From NCBI RefSeq assembly GCF_024199945.1, contig NZ_JANADP010000001.1:1426001-1490000 (forward strand): DNA of 64,000 nt, written 5' to 3'. The DNA is from Bradyrhizobium sp. CCGUVB4N (GTDB lineage Bacteria; Pseudomonadota; Alphaproteobacteria; Rhizobiales; Xanthobacteraceae). Of this stretch, positions 55,541-64,000 are shown in pieces; position 1 is the stretch's first letter, and every line of letters starts with the position of its first letter. Made by a program: the position numbers and the translations under genes. The notes below the pieces were generated by a model. It made no database searches and was not told the origin of the DNA. It saw nothing but the letters and a program-made list of their open reading frames with translations.

Positions 55541-58058
55541 TCCTGTCCAGATCATTCTGAACGACCGAGATTTTCATCAGGCGCCAGACCCCGGCCAGCC
55601 ACCTAGGAATAAGGACTTCTTTGAAAGCGCCGACAGGGCGTTCGTCGCGCATCAGACCTCGCTCTTGGCCGCGGTCGATCGGATCATCGACGAGATCAGG
55701 AAGAGCCCCTACGGCCCAGCCGCATACCTCAAGGTCCAGATGCGGAACGAGGCACTGGCGAAATCGTATCGGCCCGTCTGGTGGTTGTTCAAGCCGGACC
55801 AGTTCCCGTGCGTGGGAGCTGACGCGGTAGGAACGCTCTATTTCCGAGCGCCGCTAATTTACTTGAGAGGCTTGCGGCGGCGCATTGAAGAGGCGGAGCC
55901 CTCGGTCGAGATCAAGTATCGGCGATCGGACAATCAGCCATACAAGGCCCCCACCATCGCGCGCGCCGAAGTCGGCGCCATTGAAACGATTGAGATTGCG
56001 CCTGCCGAGCAGAAGCGCTCGTTTTCCACCGCGGCCGCGCTCGCCGCGCTCGAGGATCCTCGGGCCGTTTCCGGGTACCAGGTCGAACTTTTCGAGACGC
56101 CACTCGAAAGAGTGATTGCGGATGACCCGCTTGGACGATTCGCACTGCGGCGCTCGCTCGAACATCTGCTGCTGTCGCTCGGTATGGGAGCGCGAAGCTA
56201 TCTCGCTTTTGAAGTCGGGCGGACGCCTGTTCTTGAAGTGCAACTGACGACCCAGCGTGCGAGGGCACTGATCGACAACCGAACAGGAGTGGCAGGAAGC
56301 GACACGGGCGTTGCTGTCGATCTATCCTCCATGGATCGCAATCCTGAAAGACACGAGGCCGCCCTCACGGCGCTCCAGAAGCACCCTTTGGTGCGTGCGA
56401 TTTTGCCCCCTGTGCTGCTCGAGCTGACCGACGACCGCTCAAGCCCGGAAGCGGACAAGGCTGCTGATTCTGTTTCAATCCCAGTTCCCCAGGACCAATC
56501 GATCTACCCTGTCGTCGGTGTCATTGATTCAGGGGTGGCTGCAATTCTTGATGACTGGGTGACAGGCCGCTTCGACTATCTCTCATCCGGGGAATACGAC
56601 GCGGTTCACGGCACGAACGTTGCCGGCCTCCTGACGGTCGGCCAATCGCTTAATGGCGCAACCGTCGCGCCCGAGGCCAATGGTTGCAATCTCTACGACA
56701 TACCGCTCTACCCGAGCGGACCATTTATGGCCCGCTACCCCAGGGGATTCTCCGACTTCCTTGAGGAGATCGAGCAGGCTGTCGCTGAAGCAAAGACCGA
56801 ACACGGCGTCAGAGTCTTCAATCTCTCCATCAATGCAGTCGCGGCGGTTGAGCGACATCGATACGGTATCTATGCTTCCCGTCTTGATCAGATAGCAGAC
56901 GCCTATGGGGTGATCTTCGTGAACTCTGCAGGAAATCTGCCATCGTCCCAAGCGCGCTCCGCTTGGCAAACGCGTCCGGTCGACGTCATCAATTATTTCG
57001 CGTCACGAACCTCGCCAGACACTATCTTTAAGCCAGCCGAGAGCGTCAGGTCGATCTCGGTGGGAGCCCTGAATCCACCGAACACCGATCAGATCACGGA
57101 CGCGCCTACCATTTATACCACGCGCGGGCCGGGTCTCCAGGTTGGAGTCAAGCCCGATGTCGCGTGCTATGGCGGAGCAGGCGGCAGTCGCCCCGGACGA
57201 CCGACCGGGCTTTCATCGGTATCGGCCGCGGGCACCAAGCAGAGTGTTGTCGGAACGAGCTTCGCCGCGCCGCTTGTTGCGCGCACCCTTGCGGGCCTCG
57301 ACGTAGCTACCGAGGGAGGCCTGTCTGTTGAAGCCCTCCGGGCCATGTTGCTGCATCACGCAACGATGCCTGAGCCGCTTACGAAACGTGGTCTCAGGGA
57401 GATCGGCAGGCAATTTGCCGGCTTCGGCAAGCCGCAAGCCGTCAGCAGGATGTTGGAAACAGATGATCATCAGATCACTCTGTTATTCCAGAGCCGCCTT
57501 AGCATTGGTGAGAAGAAGCCTGTCATTCTCCGTTTCCCATTCACCTGGCCGCAGAGTCTCGTCACGGGCGGAAGATGCTCCGGTCGCGCTCGGATAACCC
57601 TGGTTTATGCGCCGCCCCTCGATCCAGCGTTTGGTGCTGAGTTCGTTCGCGTCAATTTGGAAGCTGCGCTAAAGCAGCGTCAGCCAGAGCCCGCGTCCGA
57701 CGGAAGCGTTCGGTTCACCAATCAAATCGCAGCCCGATACCTGCCAAAGTCGACGAATCTCGCCATACCTGAAAAAGCTCTCATTGATCATGGTCTGAAA
57801 TGGTGGCCGGCGAAGCAATATGAGAGCGCACTTGTCGAGAATGGGAGCTCGTCGCAATGGCGCTTGGAAGTCACAAGCCTCGTTCGGGCCGAAGCACAAT
57901 TTCCTGTCGAAGGCGTGCCCTTCGCTGTTGTCTTCACGCTTGAAGATCCCGAGGGTGATCGGCCGGTTTTTCGCGAGATGCGGCAATGGCTGCAGGCGAG
58001 CAACGCCGTAGCGCAAGATGTTAGAACCGCAACGAGAGTGCGTCCTCGGGGGCGATAG
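55530..58058 (+). CDS. ietS: IetS-type subtilisin-like serine protease (S8 family toxin)
   Basis: 842 residues. The subtilase domain spans about 325-640 and has a complete catalytic set: D333 in VVGVIDSGVA, H360 in AVHGTNVAGLL, N469 in NSAGNLP and S577 in VGTSFAAPLVA. An N-terminal region of about 300 residues (EALAKSYRPVWWLFKPDQFP, RLRRRIEEAEPSVEIKYRRS) and a C-terminal beta-rich region flank it. There is no signal peptide, so it acts inside the cell, as expected for IetS, the toxin controlled by the ATPase upstream. It overlaps ietA by 11 bp. It is intact, so the pair is probably functional. Confidence 0.85.
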   Translation: MPNNPVQIILNDRDFHQAPDPGQPPRNKDFFESADRAFVAHQTSLLAAVDRIIDEIRKSPYGPAAYLKVQMRNEALAKSYRPVWWLFKPDQFPCVGADAVGTLYFRAPLIYLRGLRRRIEEAEPSVEIKYRRSDNQPYKAPTIARAEVGAIETIEIAPAEQKRSFSTAAALAALEDPRAVSGYQVELFETPLERVIADDPLGRFALRRSLEHLLLSLGMGARSYLAFEVGRTPVLEVQLTTQRARALIDNRTGVAGSDTGVAVDLSSMDRNPERHEAALTALQKHPLVRAILPPVLLELTDDRSSPEADKAADSVSIPVPQDQSIYPVVGVIDSGVAAILDDWVTGRFDYLSSGEYDAVHGTNVAGLLTVGQSLNGATVAPEANGCNLYDIPLYPSGPFMARYPRGFSDFLEEIEQAVAEAKTEHGVRVFNLSINAVAAVERHRYGIYASRLDQIADAYGVIFVNSAGNLPSSQARSAWQTRPVDVINYFASRTSPDTIFKPAESVRSISVGALNPPNTDQITDAPTIYTTRGPGLQVGVKPDVACYGGAGGSRPGRPTGLSSVSAAGTKQSVVGTSFAAPLVARTLAGLDVATEGGLSVEALRAMLLHHATMPEPLTKRGLREIGRQFAGFGKPQAVSRMLETDDHQITLLFQSRLSIGEKKPVILRFPFTWPQSLVTGGRCSGRARITLVYAPPLDPAFGAEFVRVNLEAALKQRQPEPASDGSVRFTNQIAARYLPKSTNLAIPEKALIDHGLKWWPAKQYESALVENGSSSQWRLEVTSLVRAEAQFPVEGVPFAVVFTLEDPEGDRPVFREMRQWLQASNAVAQDVRTATRVRPRGR

Positions 58059-58204
58059 TGCAGGCCGAGGCACCTAAGCATGCCCTAAGCGAGCAAGCTT
58101 CAATGATCCGAAGAAATTCGCCGCGGTACCGCGGGCGCAGGACGATATGAGTCAAGAAACGCAACTACTTTCGAGACCTTGCTATCTCAGCCGAACTTCT
58201 CGGG

Positions 58205-58822
58205 TTGCCCTTGCTTGCAGCCAGAATCGTTGCGGAAAGCCCACCCACAAAAGATGTCACCGCCATGGAACCGACGCGATGGGACGTGGGGCTTCGTAGC
58301 GCGACGCTCGGGAAAGCGCACGGTTTCTATGACTCGCTTGCCACGATCGCCGAAGGCGGCGCGGTCACAGGCCTCCGCGTGTTCGAGACAATTCTGAAAA
58401 ATACTCCCGCAATCATCCGGGCAAAAGGCATCGAACCGTCGAGCGAAGCCGAAGTACGCGCCGCGATATACGACGTTCTGAAGTTTGCTTTTCATGACGC
58501 GGTACGAGAAATTCCGGTAGCCCAAGTGCTGAAGGTCTATAAGCCCGATTTGGGCGTCCGCTCATTGATGGCGGCGGCGGAATACAAATTTGCTGACACC
58601 GAGGCCGAAGTCAAAAAGGCGCTGGATGAGATCTATGCCGACATGAAGGGCTACAGCGGGCATGATGACTGGCGCACATTCTTTGCAGTCATTTACACAA
58701 CCGATGCTCTTGTCCACCAAGATAAGCTAGAGGCAGAGTTCCGCGGCGTTAAGGCGGATGTAAACTGGGCGCCTATCATTCTTGTCGGCAAAGGAGGTCG
58801 AAAGAAGAAGGTTGCGCCATGA
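58205..58822 (+). CDS. Predicted PD-(D/E)XK nuclease-fold protein downstream of ietAS
   Basis: About 205 residues. VYKPDLGVRSLMAAAEYKFA carries the PD-(10)-EYK arrangement of restriction-like nucleases. The rest is helical (LGKAHGFYDSLATIAEGGAV, VRAAIYDVLKFAFHDAVREI) and ends DVNWAPIILVGKGGRKKK. The frame has TTG at 58205 and ATG at 58265. It is open further upstream to a TGA at about 58149, preceded in the same frame by an ATG near 58103, so the true N-terminus may have been lost to a nonsense change. It follows ietS by about 150-200 bp and may be a third component of the locus (inference). Confidence 0.65.
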   Translation: MPLLAARIVAESPPTKDVTAMEPTRWDVGLRSATLGKAHGFYDSLATIAEGGAVTGLRVFETILKNTPAIIRAKGIEPSSEAEVRAAIYDVLKFAFHDAVREIPVAQVLKVYKPDLGVRSLMAAAEYKFADTEAEVKKALDEIYADMKGYSGHDDWRTFFAVIYTTDALVHQDKLEAEFRGVKADVNWAPIILVGKGGRKKKVAP

Positions 58823-58905
58823 TCAAGCATGCGAGGGCAAGTAAGAATATAATCGTTTGCCATCGCGATTTGAGGATCGATGGTTCTCTTGGGAGCTCTC
58901 CGACG

Positions 58906-59256
58906 CTAAAGCGCAAGTCTGTTCTCATTCTCTTTAGCGATCGATGAATCGTCGTCAGCCTTAACGATCTTGATAAAGGCCTCTGGCGATGCCATTGCCT
59001 CGTCGAGTAGCTCTCGCTCAGTCAGTGCCACAAATAGAGCGCATGAACGGGCCTGACAGTTGATGGACTTGCTTGGGTTGAACTCAATATCGGTGAAGCC
59101 GGCGAACCGTTCCTGCATAACAATCCGCTCTTTCAGCCACTCGCGGTGTGGGTAGATTGCTGTCAGGTACAGCCAATCATAGAACACGTTCGGCGGAACG
59201 AGAGGGAATGAGTGGCCCTCGAATTCAAAGCGGATCAATCGCCCAGAATCCCGCAA
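58906..59256 (-). CDS. Hypothetical protein of 116 residues
   Basis: Sequence features: LIRFEFEGHSFPLVPPNVFY, DWLYLTAIYPHREWLKERIV, FTDIEFNPSKSINCQARSCA and a polar tail. It has protein-like composition and a clear pattern of aromatic residues, but I do not recognise the family. It opens opposite the nuclease-fold gene and ends 83 bp from it. The start at 59256 (MRDSGRLIRF) has no strong ribosome site. It may belong to the same defence-like cluster. Confidence 0.5.
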   Translation of the reverse strand: MRDSGRLIRFEFEGHSFPLVPPNVFYDWLYLTAIYPHREWLKERIVMQERFAGFTDIEFNPSKSINCQARSCALFVALTERELLDEAMASPEAFIKIVKADDDSSIAKENENRLAL

Positions 59257-59319
59257 GCGCCCATCCCGTTTAGCTGTCCTGGCATCGACATCGTATATGT
59301 CTATGTAGGGTCAGCGAGG

Positions 59320-62300
59320 TCAAGACGGCGCTCCCATGACATTGGCCGGTGTCCGGTCCGCGCCGCGCTCGCCGCAAAGATGTGCATGCAGCGCGGCCAC
59401 GCATTGATCCGCGTTCTTGTTGTCACGCTTTTGGCCCGGGACGATCGTGAGATCGGCAAGTTGATAGAACGGCGCGCGCTCGCGGATCAGTTGCGTGATC
59501 TTGTCCGCTCGGTCCTCGGTCTGCAACAGCGGTCGGGCGGTGTCACGCCTAAGGCGTCTCTTGATTTCGCCTGCGTCCGTATTGAGCCAGATCGAAACCC
59601 CCTTCTCGGCGACGCAGCGCCGCGTCTCCTCGCGCATGAACGCGCCGTCACCGATGGCGAACACCGCCGGCCCTCGCTCGAGAAACTCCGCGATCAACCT
59701 CGCCTCGAGGTCCCTAAAATGCCGCTCCCCTTTGGTTGCAAAAATATCCGCTATCGACAGACGAGCCATTGTCTCGATTTTCTTGTCGGAATCGATGAAA
59801 GGCAACCCCAGCCGTCGCGCAAGATGTGAGCCGATAGCGGATTTGCCGGCACCCGGCATGCCGACGAGCACGACCGGCCGCGCGCCCAGGGCGCCAACGA
59901 CCTCTCTTGCGATCGCGGAGTGTGCCGTACGGCCCGGCGGCGACTTTTGCAACCGGCGAACGAGGCTGGTACCGGCTGTACCACCCGCGTCGGCTTCCCA
60001 ATGCGGGATTGATGTGGCTCCTTCGGGAACGACAACCTTGCTGCAGGCCTGTCGTACGCGCTCCAAGAGTGGCTCGGCCATTGACTGGTCCGAGGGCTCT
60101 CGGCTCGTTCGCTGCCCCTCCTGCAGCTTCTGCAGCTCCTTGTAAGTGTCGTGATTGATGATCTTGGCGGTGTAACTGTCTGCCGTGTGGAACTCCACCT
60201 CGAAGCGGTAGCCGCTGGTCGTGGCGAAGACAGTCTTGATGCCGACGAAGGTCGGTGATCTGGCTTTGAACCAATTGGTCGTACTGACCTCAGCACAGCC
60301 GCTCTCGTCAAAGGCTAGAATGGCCTTCTTGACGGCACGCGTAAAATCCCGATCAGGGAGCTCGAGGACGTGGCGTACAGCGTTGCTGATCAGCTGAACG
60401 CTGGCCTCAGACGGGGCCTGCATGCCGGCGAGTTGGTCTGTCATCGAGCTTTCTGATCTCAAACGCTCAGCGAGATGGGGCATCTTCACCTCTATGTTAG
60501 CCCGTCTGAGGGCTTCGGCGACCGAGCCCACCATAGCGGTAATGCTGTTCTCTTCGGCCTGAGCGCGGGAAGCCTCCATTTGGGCGCGCTGTGCAGCCTG
60601 CTCACGTGTCAACGTGATCGTCGTCGCGGAATCATCGGCAGCAAGCTCTCGGCGCGAGGGTTCAGGCAGAATGCCTTGCTCGGCTGCAAGCTTGATCGAG
60701 ACTTGCATAACTGAAGCCGCCAGCGTTGGATTGTCCTTGAGATCGTCCAAGGTGGCATCAACATCGAACTGACCCTGGTTGAGGGCAGCCGCGACGCTCT
60801 TGGCGTAAGGCACTGATTTCAACCCCGGTGTCTGTTGCAGCAGACGCTGAAGATACCCGCTCTTGATCATAAAGGTGTGGGCACCGGTGTCGGATTTATA
60901 GGCGTCAGTCCCGACCTTGATACCGAGGCTCAGTAGATTGCTTGCACTTTGGACGAGATCGTGCGGATTGTAACCATCCGGCCGCGGGTCGATGCGCACG
61001 GGGTAACGATCGACGATAAGCTGGATACGGTCGCGTGGCTGAGCCGTTGCCGGATAGACCTCCGCCAGCTCCGGGAACAGCTCGCAGAGCGGTTGGCTCA
61101 AGGCGAGCTGTGTCTCACTCACGCTGGCCGCTGTTTCGGGCACCAGTTGTCCGGGCAGGGCTTGCTCATCCAGCCTTTCGGTCCATGCCTCGAGCTCGGT
61201 GACGAGCAACTCGGCCATTTCGCGCGCGACCGGATGGTCTGCCAGCTCGATCTCGTGCCGCGCCTTCTTGAGTTTGTCCTGGACGTCCTGAACACTGACT
61301 TGCTCCTGTTCCAAGAGGTCTCCGATTCCTCGCTTGAGCTCTTGGTGAACGCCTTCATAGGTGCCGAAGATGGCACGCTCGGCAAACCACTGTCGGGCCT
61401 CATTGGATTGAGCCAGAAAGCCTCGCTGCAGGCCGGTGTATATTTCAAGAACATTCCGCGTGGCGGCGAGGATCTGACTGGCGCGACCGAACTTGTAATG
61501 ACCGTCCTCAATCGCTGGGGTATGCGACTTTGGCGGCTTGAGCGAGCGCAATCCGCGAGCTTGCTCCTCTTGATCGAATTGCCCGACATGCTCGTAAAGC
61601 TGCGGCCGGTCGCCGATGATGAGAAGGCTATCCCCGTCGAAGTCGCCGTCAAGCTTCTTCTGTTCATCGGGCGGCACGGCAACCACCGAGCCTGAGGCAA
61701 ACAATTCAGTCGCCTGGAGGATGCCGACACAGTCGATCGCTGTGTCTACTTTTGCGCGGTCTTTGCTCTTGGTCCAGTTCGAATGGCACTTGACGTCCTC
61801 GGCAGACATCACCAGCGCCCGGTCGGCGAAGTCGGTCGGCCACATCTCATCCGGCACCACGATCAGAAGCCCTTTTGCGAAGAACGTCGGATCGTTGGCT
61901 GCCAACTCCTTCCCCGACTTCTGGGCAACATTAAAACTGTATTGGATGGTCACGCACTGATCGAGGAACGTTGCGGTCGGGTCCACATCAGCAGGCGACC
62001 TGACCTGGTCGGGGGCGAGCGGACGCAGGTTAGGCTTGTCATAAGGTGATCGCCCAATCAGCACGCCGCCACCGCTCAACATCCCGCTCTTGAGCGTCGG
62101 CACATGAAGACGACCGTCTGCGGACGGGATCGCGATTGCGCCCAGACCATTGATATGTCCGGCGGTCACGGTGCGAAACAGCTCCTCAGATGTCAGCTTA
62201 TGATCTTTCCGGCTCTCAAGCCAGCTCCTGGCCTTCTCGCGCACCTCATCCGCCACTTGCTCGCTACGGGGATAATGTTGCAGCGCCGAGACCGGCAGGA

Positions 62301-64000
62301 CCGAATGCCTTGCCTCACCATATGCGAGCACCCGGTCAGGGCCTTCCTGTTGGCCGGTGCGACGCACAGCTGGCATAAGGTTGGCTAGCGAGGCCCTGAT
62401 GAAGCCGCACCCATCATGCGGTCGCAACGCGATAGGGCCGTCTAGCCCCCTCAGCTTGAAGGGATGCTCCTCGTTGGTCGGGCGGTCCGGCAGCAATGCC
62501 AATTTGAACGCGCCTTCAAGCGCGTAGTCATGCGGAGATAGATCCTTGATCGCGGGAGGCGCCGCAAAACCCCTGCGCTGAGTGTAATAATAGGCCTCCT
62601 TGAAAGGGGCCCAGGCGCGAGACAGCTGCTCGAAGGCGGTGCCCGGTGCGGTTTCGGCATAGGGAATCGCCAGAAGCTTTCCCCCGGTAGGTTTTGCTGG
62701 CTCACCTGGAGCACGGGCTGCCACCTGAGACACGGTCAGTCGCGGCGGCTTCAACTTGCTGCCGCCGAACAGGTCCATGCGGTATGGGACTCCGTTGACG
62801 TTCACCGTACGCGCCAGCATGAACGCGCTCGGTGTTGCTGGCAGTTGCACCGCGACCACCGGAAGGACTCCGGAGGTCAGGCGATGAAAAATCGAATACC
62901 GCATCTCCGGCTCCTTGGCCAGCGGCCGCCCCTGCATGTCCACTACAGGCAGCTGCATCAGTCCCGCGTCACCCTGCGGAGTTCTTGGCGCGTGGTCCAT
63001 GGATCGCAAGACCTGATGCACGTCGAAGACCGACGCAGGATGTTGCGCCTGGATCGCCGCCGCATCCTGCTCCATGAATAAGTCCAGCGCATCTACGGGA
63101 CTGTCGGCCTCGATCTGCGCAATCAGATTCCAGCTCATGCTGGAAAGATCGCCTTGAATCAGGTCGCGCGCCCCGGCCAAGATCTCTCTGGTCCCATCGT
63201 GCAGCTCTTCCTGCCTGATCCGTAACTCGGGCCTCTTGCCCTCGACATACGGTGACCTGAACAATCTCTCCAGGACTGCACGAGCCTTGAGCGTCTGATA
63301 GATCGATAAAGCGGGACAGCGGCTTGCAAGCGGCCCACGGATCCGCTCGGCATCGTTTGCGTTCAGATGCGCCTCGATCTTGTGCTCGACCACAGGTTGG
63401 ACGTCGTTGAGCAGGTTGAGGGCCTGCCTGCGGTGCCAGCGTAGCGGCCTCTGTGGGCTACGCGCCAGCGGCAGCAGAGCAGCACAGAGATTGCCCATGG
63501 TTTCCAGATCGTTCTTGGCCGAAAAGTCAGGGGCTTGACGCAATTCCGACAGCCGATTCAAGCCTGTCGGCGCGAGCAAACCGAGATCATCAACCAGCCG
63601 AGCCTTACCTAGCCCCTTGAAAATGGTTGTGATGTGCAGAACGTCTGCCTGTTCCAGACGATCATGATCATAGTACAGGTAGTGGGCGAGCTTGTGCAAC
63701 CGATCCTTCGGGAGAGCAGCCTCCGTAATCTCCCCACTGTCCTCTGTGCTCATGATCGTTCGCGACAGAGCATTGGCGAGCATACTCAGCTGAGGCGTGG
63801 TGAACACACCGAATCGCCACTCTCGAACGCCTAGGCCGCGCGCAATGTCCATCGTGGACTGCCGGCACGCCGCCTCTTCCGGCCATTTGGCGAACCCGTT
63901 CACCAAGGTCGCCACTACCTGTGGAGCGAAATCAGCGTGCTGGCGCCGACGGGCTTCCTCGGCGATCGCGGCCGCGGCTTTGCGGCAGTCCTCCTCGTCC
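59320..64000 (-). CDS. Second SKWP/kinase effector, N-terminus beyond right edge
   Basis: At least 1560 residues are open to the window edge; the edge reads DEEDCRKAAAAIAEEARR and TLVNGFAKWPEEAACRQ, the last SKWP repeat. The whole following region aligns with the 37133-44488 protein: QALNLLNDVQPVVEHKIEAH, GRSPYDKPNLRPLAPDQVRS, KKLDGDFDGDSLLIIGDRP (61630-61644 for DFDGD) and the kinase-like end with Walker A GMPGAGKSA, FIDSDKKIE, HFRDLE, RPLLQ and RERAPFYQLAD. The shikimate-site GGG motif is changed to AIGDGAF, and the P-loop Thr/Ser pair is KSA. A candidate type III effector paralogue; promoter and signal are outside the window. Confidence 0.87.
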   Translation of the reverse strand, partial: DEEDCRKAAAAIAEEARRRQHADFAPQVVATLVNGFAKWPEEAACRQSTMDIARGLGVREWRFGVFTTPQLSMLANALSRTIMSTEDSGEITEAALPKDRLHKLAHYLYYDHDRLEQADVLHITTIFKGLGKARLVDDLGLLAPTGLNRLSELRQAPDFSAKNDLETMGNLCAALLPLARSPQRPLRWHRRQALNLLNDVQPVVEHKIEAHLNANDAERIRGPLASRCPALSIYQTLKARAVLERLFRSPYVEGKRPELRIRQEELHDGTREILAGARDLIQGDLSSMSWNLIAQIEADSPVDALDLFMEQDAAAIQAQHPASVFDVHQVLRSMDHAPRTPQGDAGLMQLPVVDMQGRPLAKEPEMRYSIFHRLTSGVLPVVAVQLPATPSAFMLARTVNVNGVPYRMDLFGGSKLKPPRLTVSQVAARAPGEPAKPTGGKLLAIPYAETAPGTAFEQLSRAWAPFKEAYYYTQRRGFAAPPAIKDLSPHDYALEGAFKLALLPDRPTNEEHPFKLRGLDGPIALRPHDGCGFIRASLANLMPAVRRTGQQEGPDRVLAYGEARHSVLPVSALQHYPRSEQVADEVREKARSWLESRKDHKLTSEELFRTVTAGHINGLGAIAIPSADGRLHVPTLKSGMLSGGGVLIGRSPYDKPNLRPLAPDQVRSPADVDPTATFLDQCVTIQYSFNVAQKSGKELAANDPTFFAKGLLIVVPDEMWPTDFADRALVMSAEDVKCHSNWTKSKDRAKVDTAIDCVGILQATELFASGSVVAVPPDEQKKLDGDFDGDSLLIIGDRPQLYEHVGQFDQEEQARGLRSLKPPKSHTPAIEDGHYKFGRASQILAATRNVLEIYTGLQRGFLAQSNEARQWFAERAIFGTYEGVHQELKRGIGDLLEQEQVSVQDVQDKLKKARHEIELADHPVAREMAELLVTELEAWTERLDEQALPGQLVPETAASVSETQLALSQPLCELFPELAEVYPATAQPRDRIQLIVDRYPVRIDPRPDGYNPHDLVQSASNLLSLGIKVGTDAYKSDTGAHTFMIKSGYLQRLLQQTPGLKSVPYAKSVAAALNQGQFDVDATLDDLKDNPTLAASVMQVSIKLAAEQGILPEPSRRELAADDSATTITLTREQAAQRAQMEASRAQAEENSITAMVGSVAEALRRANIEVKMPHLAERLRSESSMTDQLAGMQAPSEASVQLISNAVRHVLELPDRDFTRAVKKAILAFDESGCAEVSTTNWFKARSPTFVGIKTVFATTSGYRFEVEFHTADSYTAKIINHDTYKELQKLQEGQRTSREPSDQSMAEPLLERVRQACSKVVVPEGATSIPHWEADAGGTAGTSLVRRLQKSPPGRTAHSAIAREVVGALGARPVVLVGMPGAGKSAIGSHLARRLGLPFIDSDKKIETMARLSIADIFATKGERHFRDLEARLIAEFLERGPAVFAIGDGAFMREETRRCVAEKGVSIWLNTDAGEIKRRLRRDTARPLLQTEDRADKITQLIRERAPFYQLADLTIVPGQKRDNKNADQCVAALHAHLCGERGADRTPANVMGAPS

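Overview
The window looks like a stretch of a symbiosis island from a nodulating alphaproteobacterium, most like Bradyrhizobium. The reasons are a Nod-factor sulfotransferase gene (nodH) behind a nod box, several genes for proteins exported by the rhizobial type III secretion system (NopT, NopD, two NopX copies, SKWP-repeat proteins) behind TtsI-binding tts boxes, and a very dense load of rhizobial insertion sequences and gene relics. No T3SS apparatus genes, tRNA, rRNA or CRISPR array were seen. The genus assignment is an inference from protein families, not from a marker gene.

Layout. 1-2.4 kb: end of a GMC oxidoreductase gene, a broken gamma-glutamylcyclotransferase-like gene and a radical SAM/SPASM enzyme. 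3.4-7.8 kb: nopT and a trehalose-6-phosphate synthase with an effector-like N-terminal extension, each with a candidate tts box, separated by an IS256 relic ending in a 52-bp perfect palindrome. 8.1-12.1 kb: left arm of a large inverted duplication carrying nopX copy 1. 12.5-15.6 kb: nopD, a SUMO-protease effector. 15.6-18.4 kb: transposase relics, a DUF3892 protein and a small Cys-rich protein. 18.4-27.1 kb: an IS21 element whose istA and istB are each split by a different serine-recombinase element. 27.3-28.6 kb: nodH and nod box. 29.4-36.5 kb: a GNAT acetyltransferase, an IS256 element nested in an IS481 element, a frameshifted radical SAM gene, and a broken ISL3 element with target duplications. 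37.1-44.5 kb: a 2451-residue SKWP-repeat effector ending in a shikimate-kinase-like domain. 45.2-50.6 kb: right arm of the inverted duplication with nopX copy 2 and a broken tts-box effector gene. 50.6-53.6 kb: frameshifted DUF2130 gene and IS1380. 54.3-58.8 kb: an AAA-ATPase/subtilase pair matching the IetAS toxin-antitoxin and phage-defence type, plus a nuclease-fold protein. 59.3-64.0 kb: a second SKWP/kinase effector that runs off the right edge.

How the genes work together (inference). Flavonoid-NodD would switch on nodH through the nod box to sulfate Nod factor, and NodD-TtsI would switch on the tts-box genes. NopX would help form the translocon pore, and NopT, NopD, the TPS protein and the SKWP proteins would act in the plant cell. 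IetAS would stabilise the island or defend it. The most unusual features are the two giant SKWP proteins, which combine repeats, a DFDGD motif like that of RNA polymerases and a C-terminal kinase fold, and the tts-box trehalose-6-phosphate synthase.
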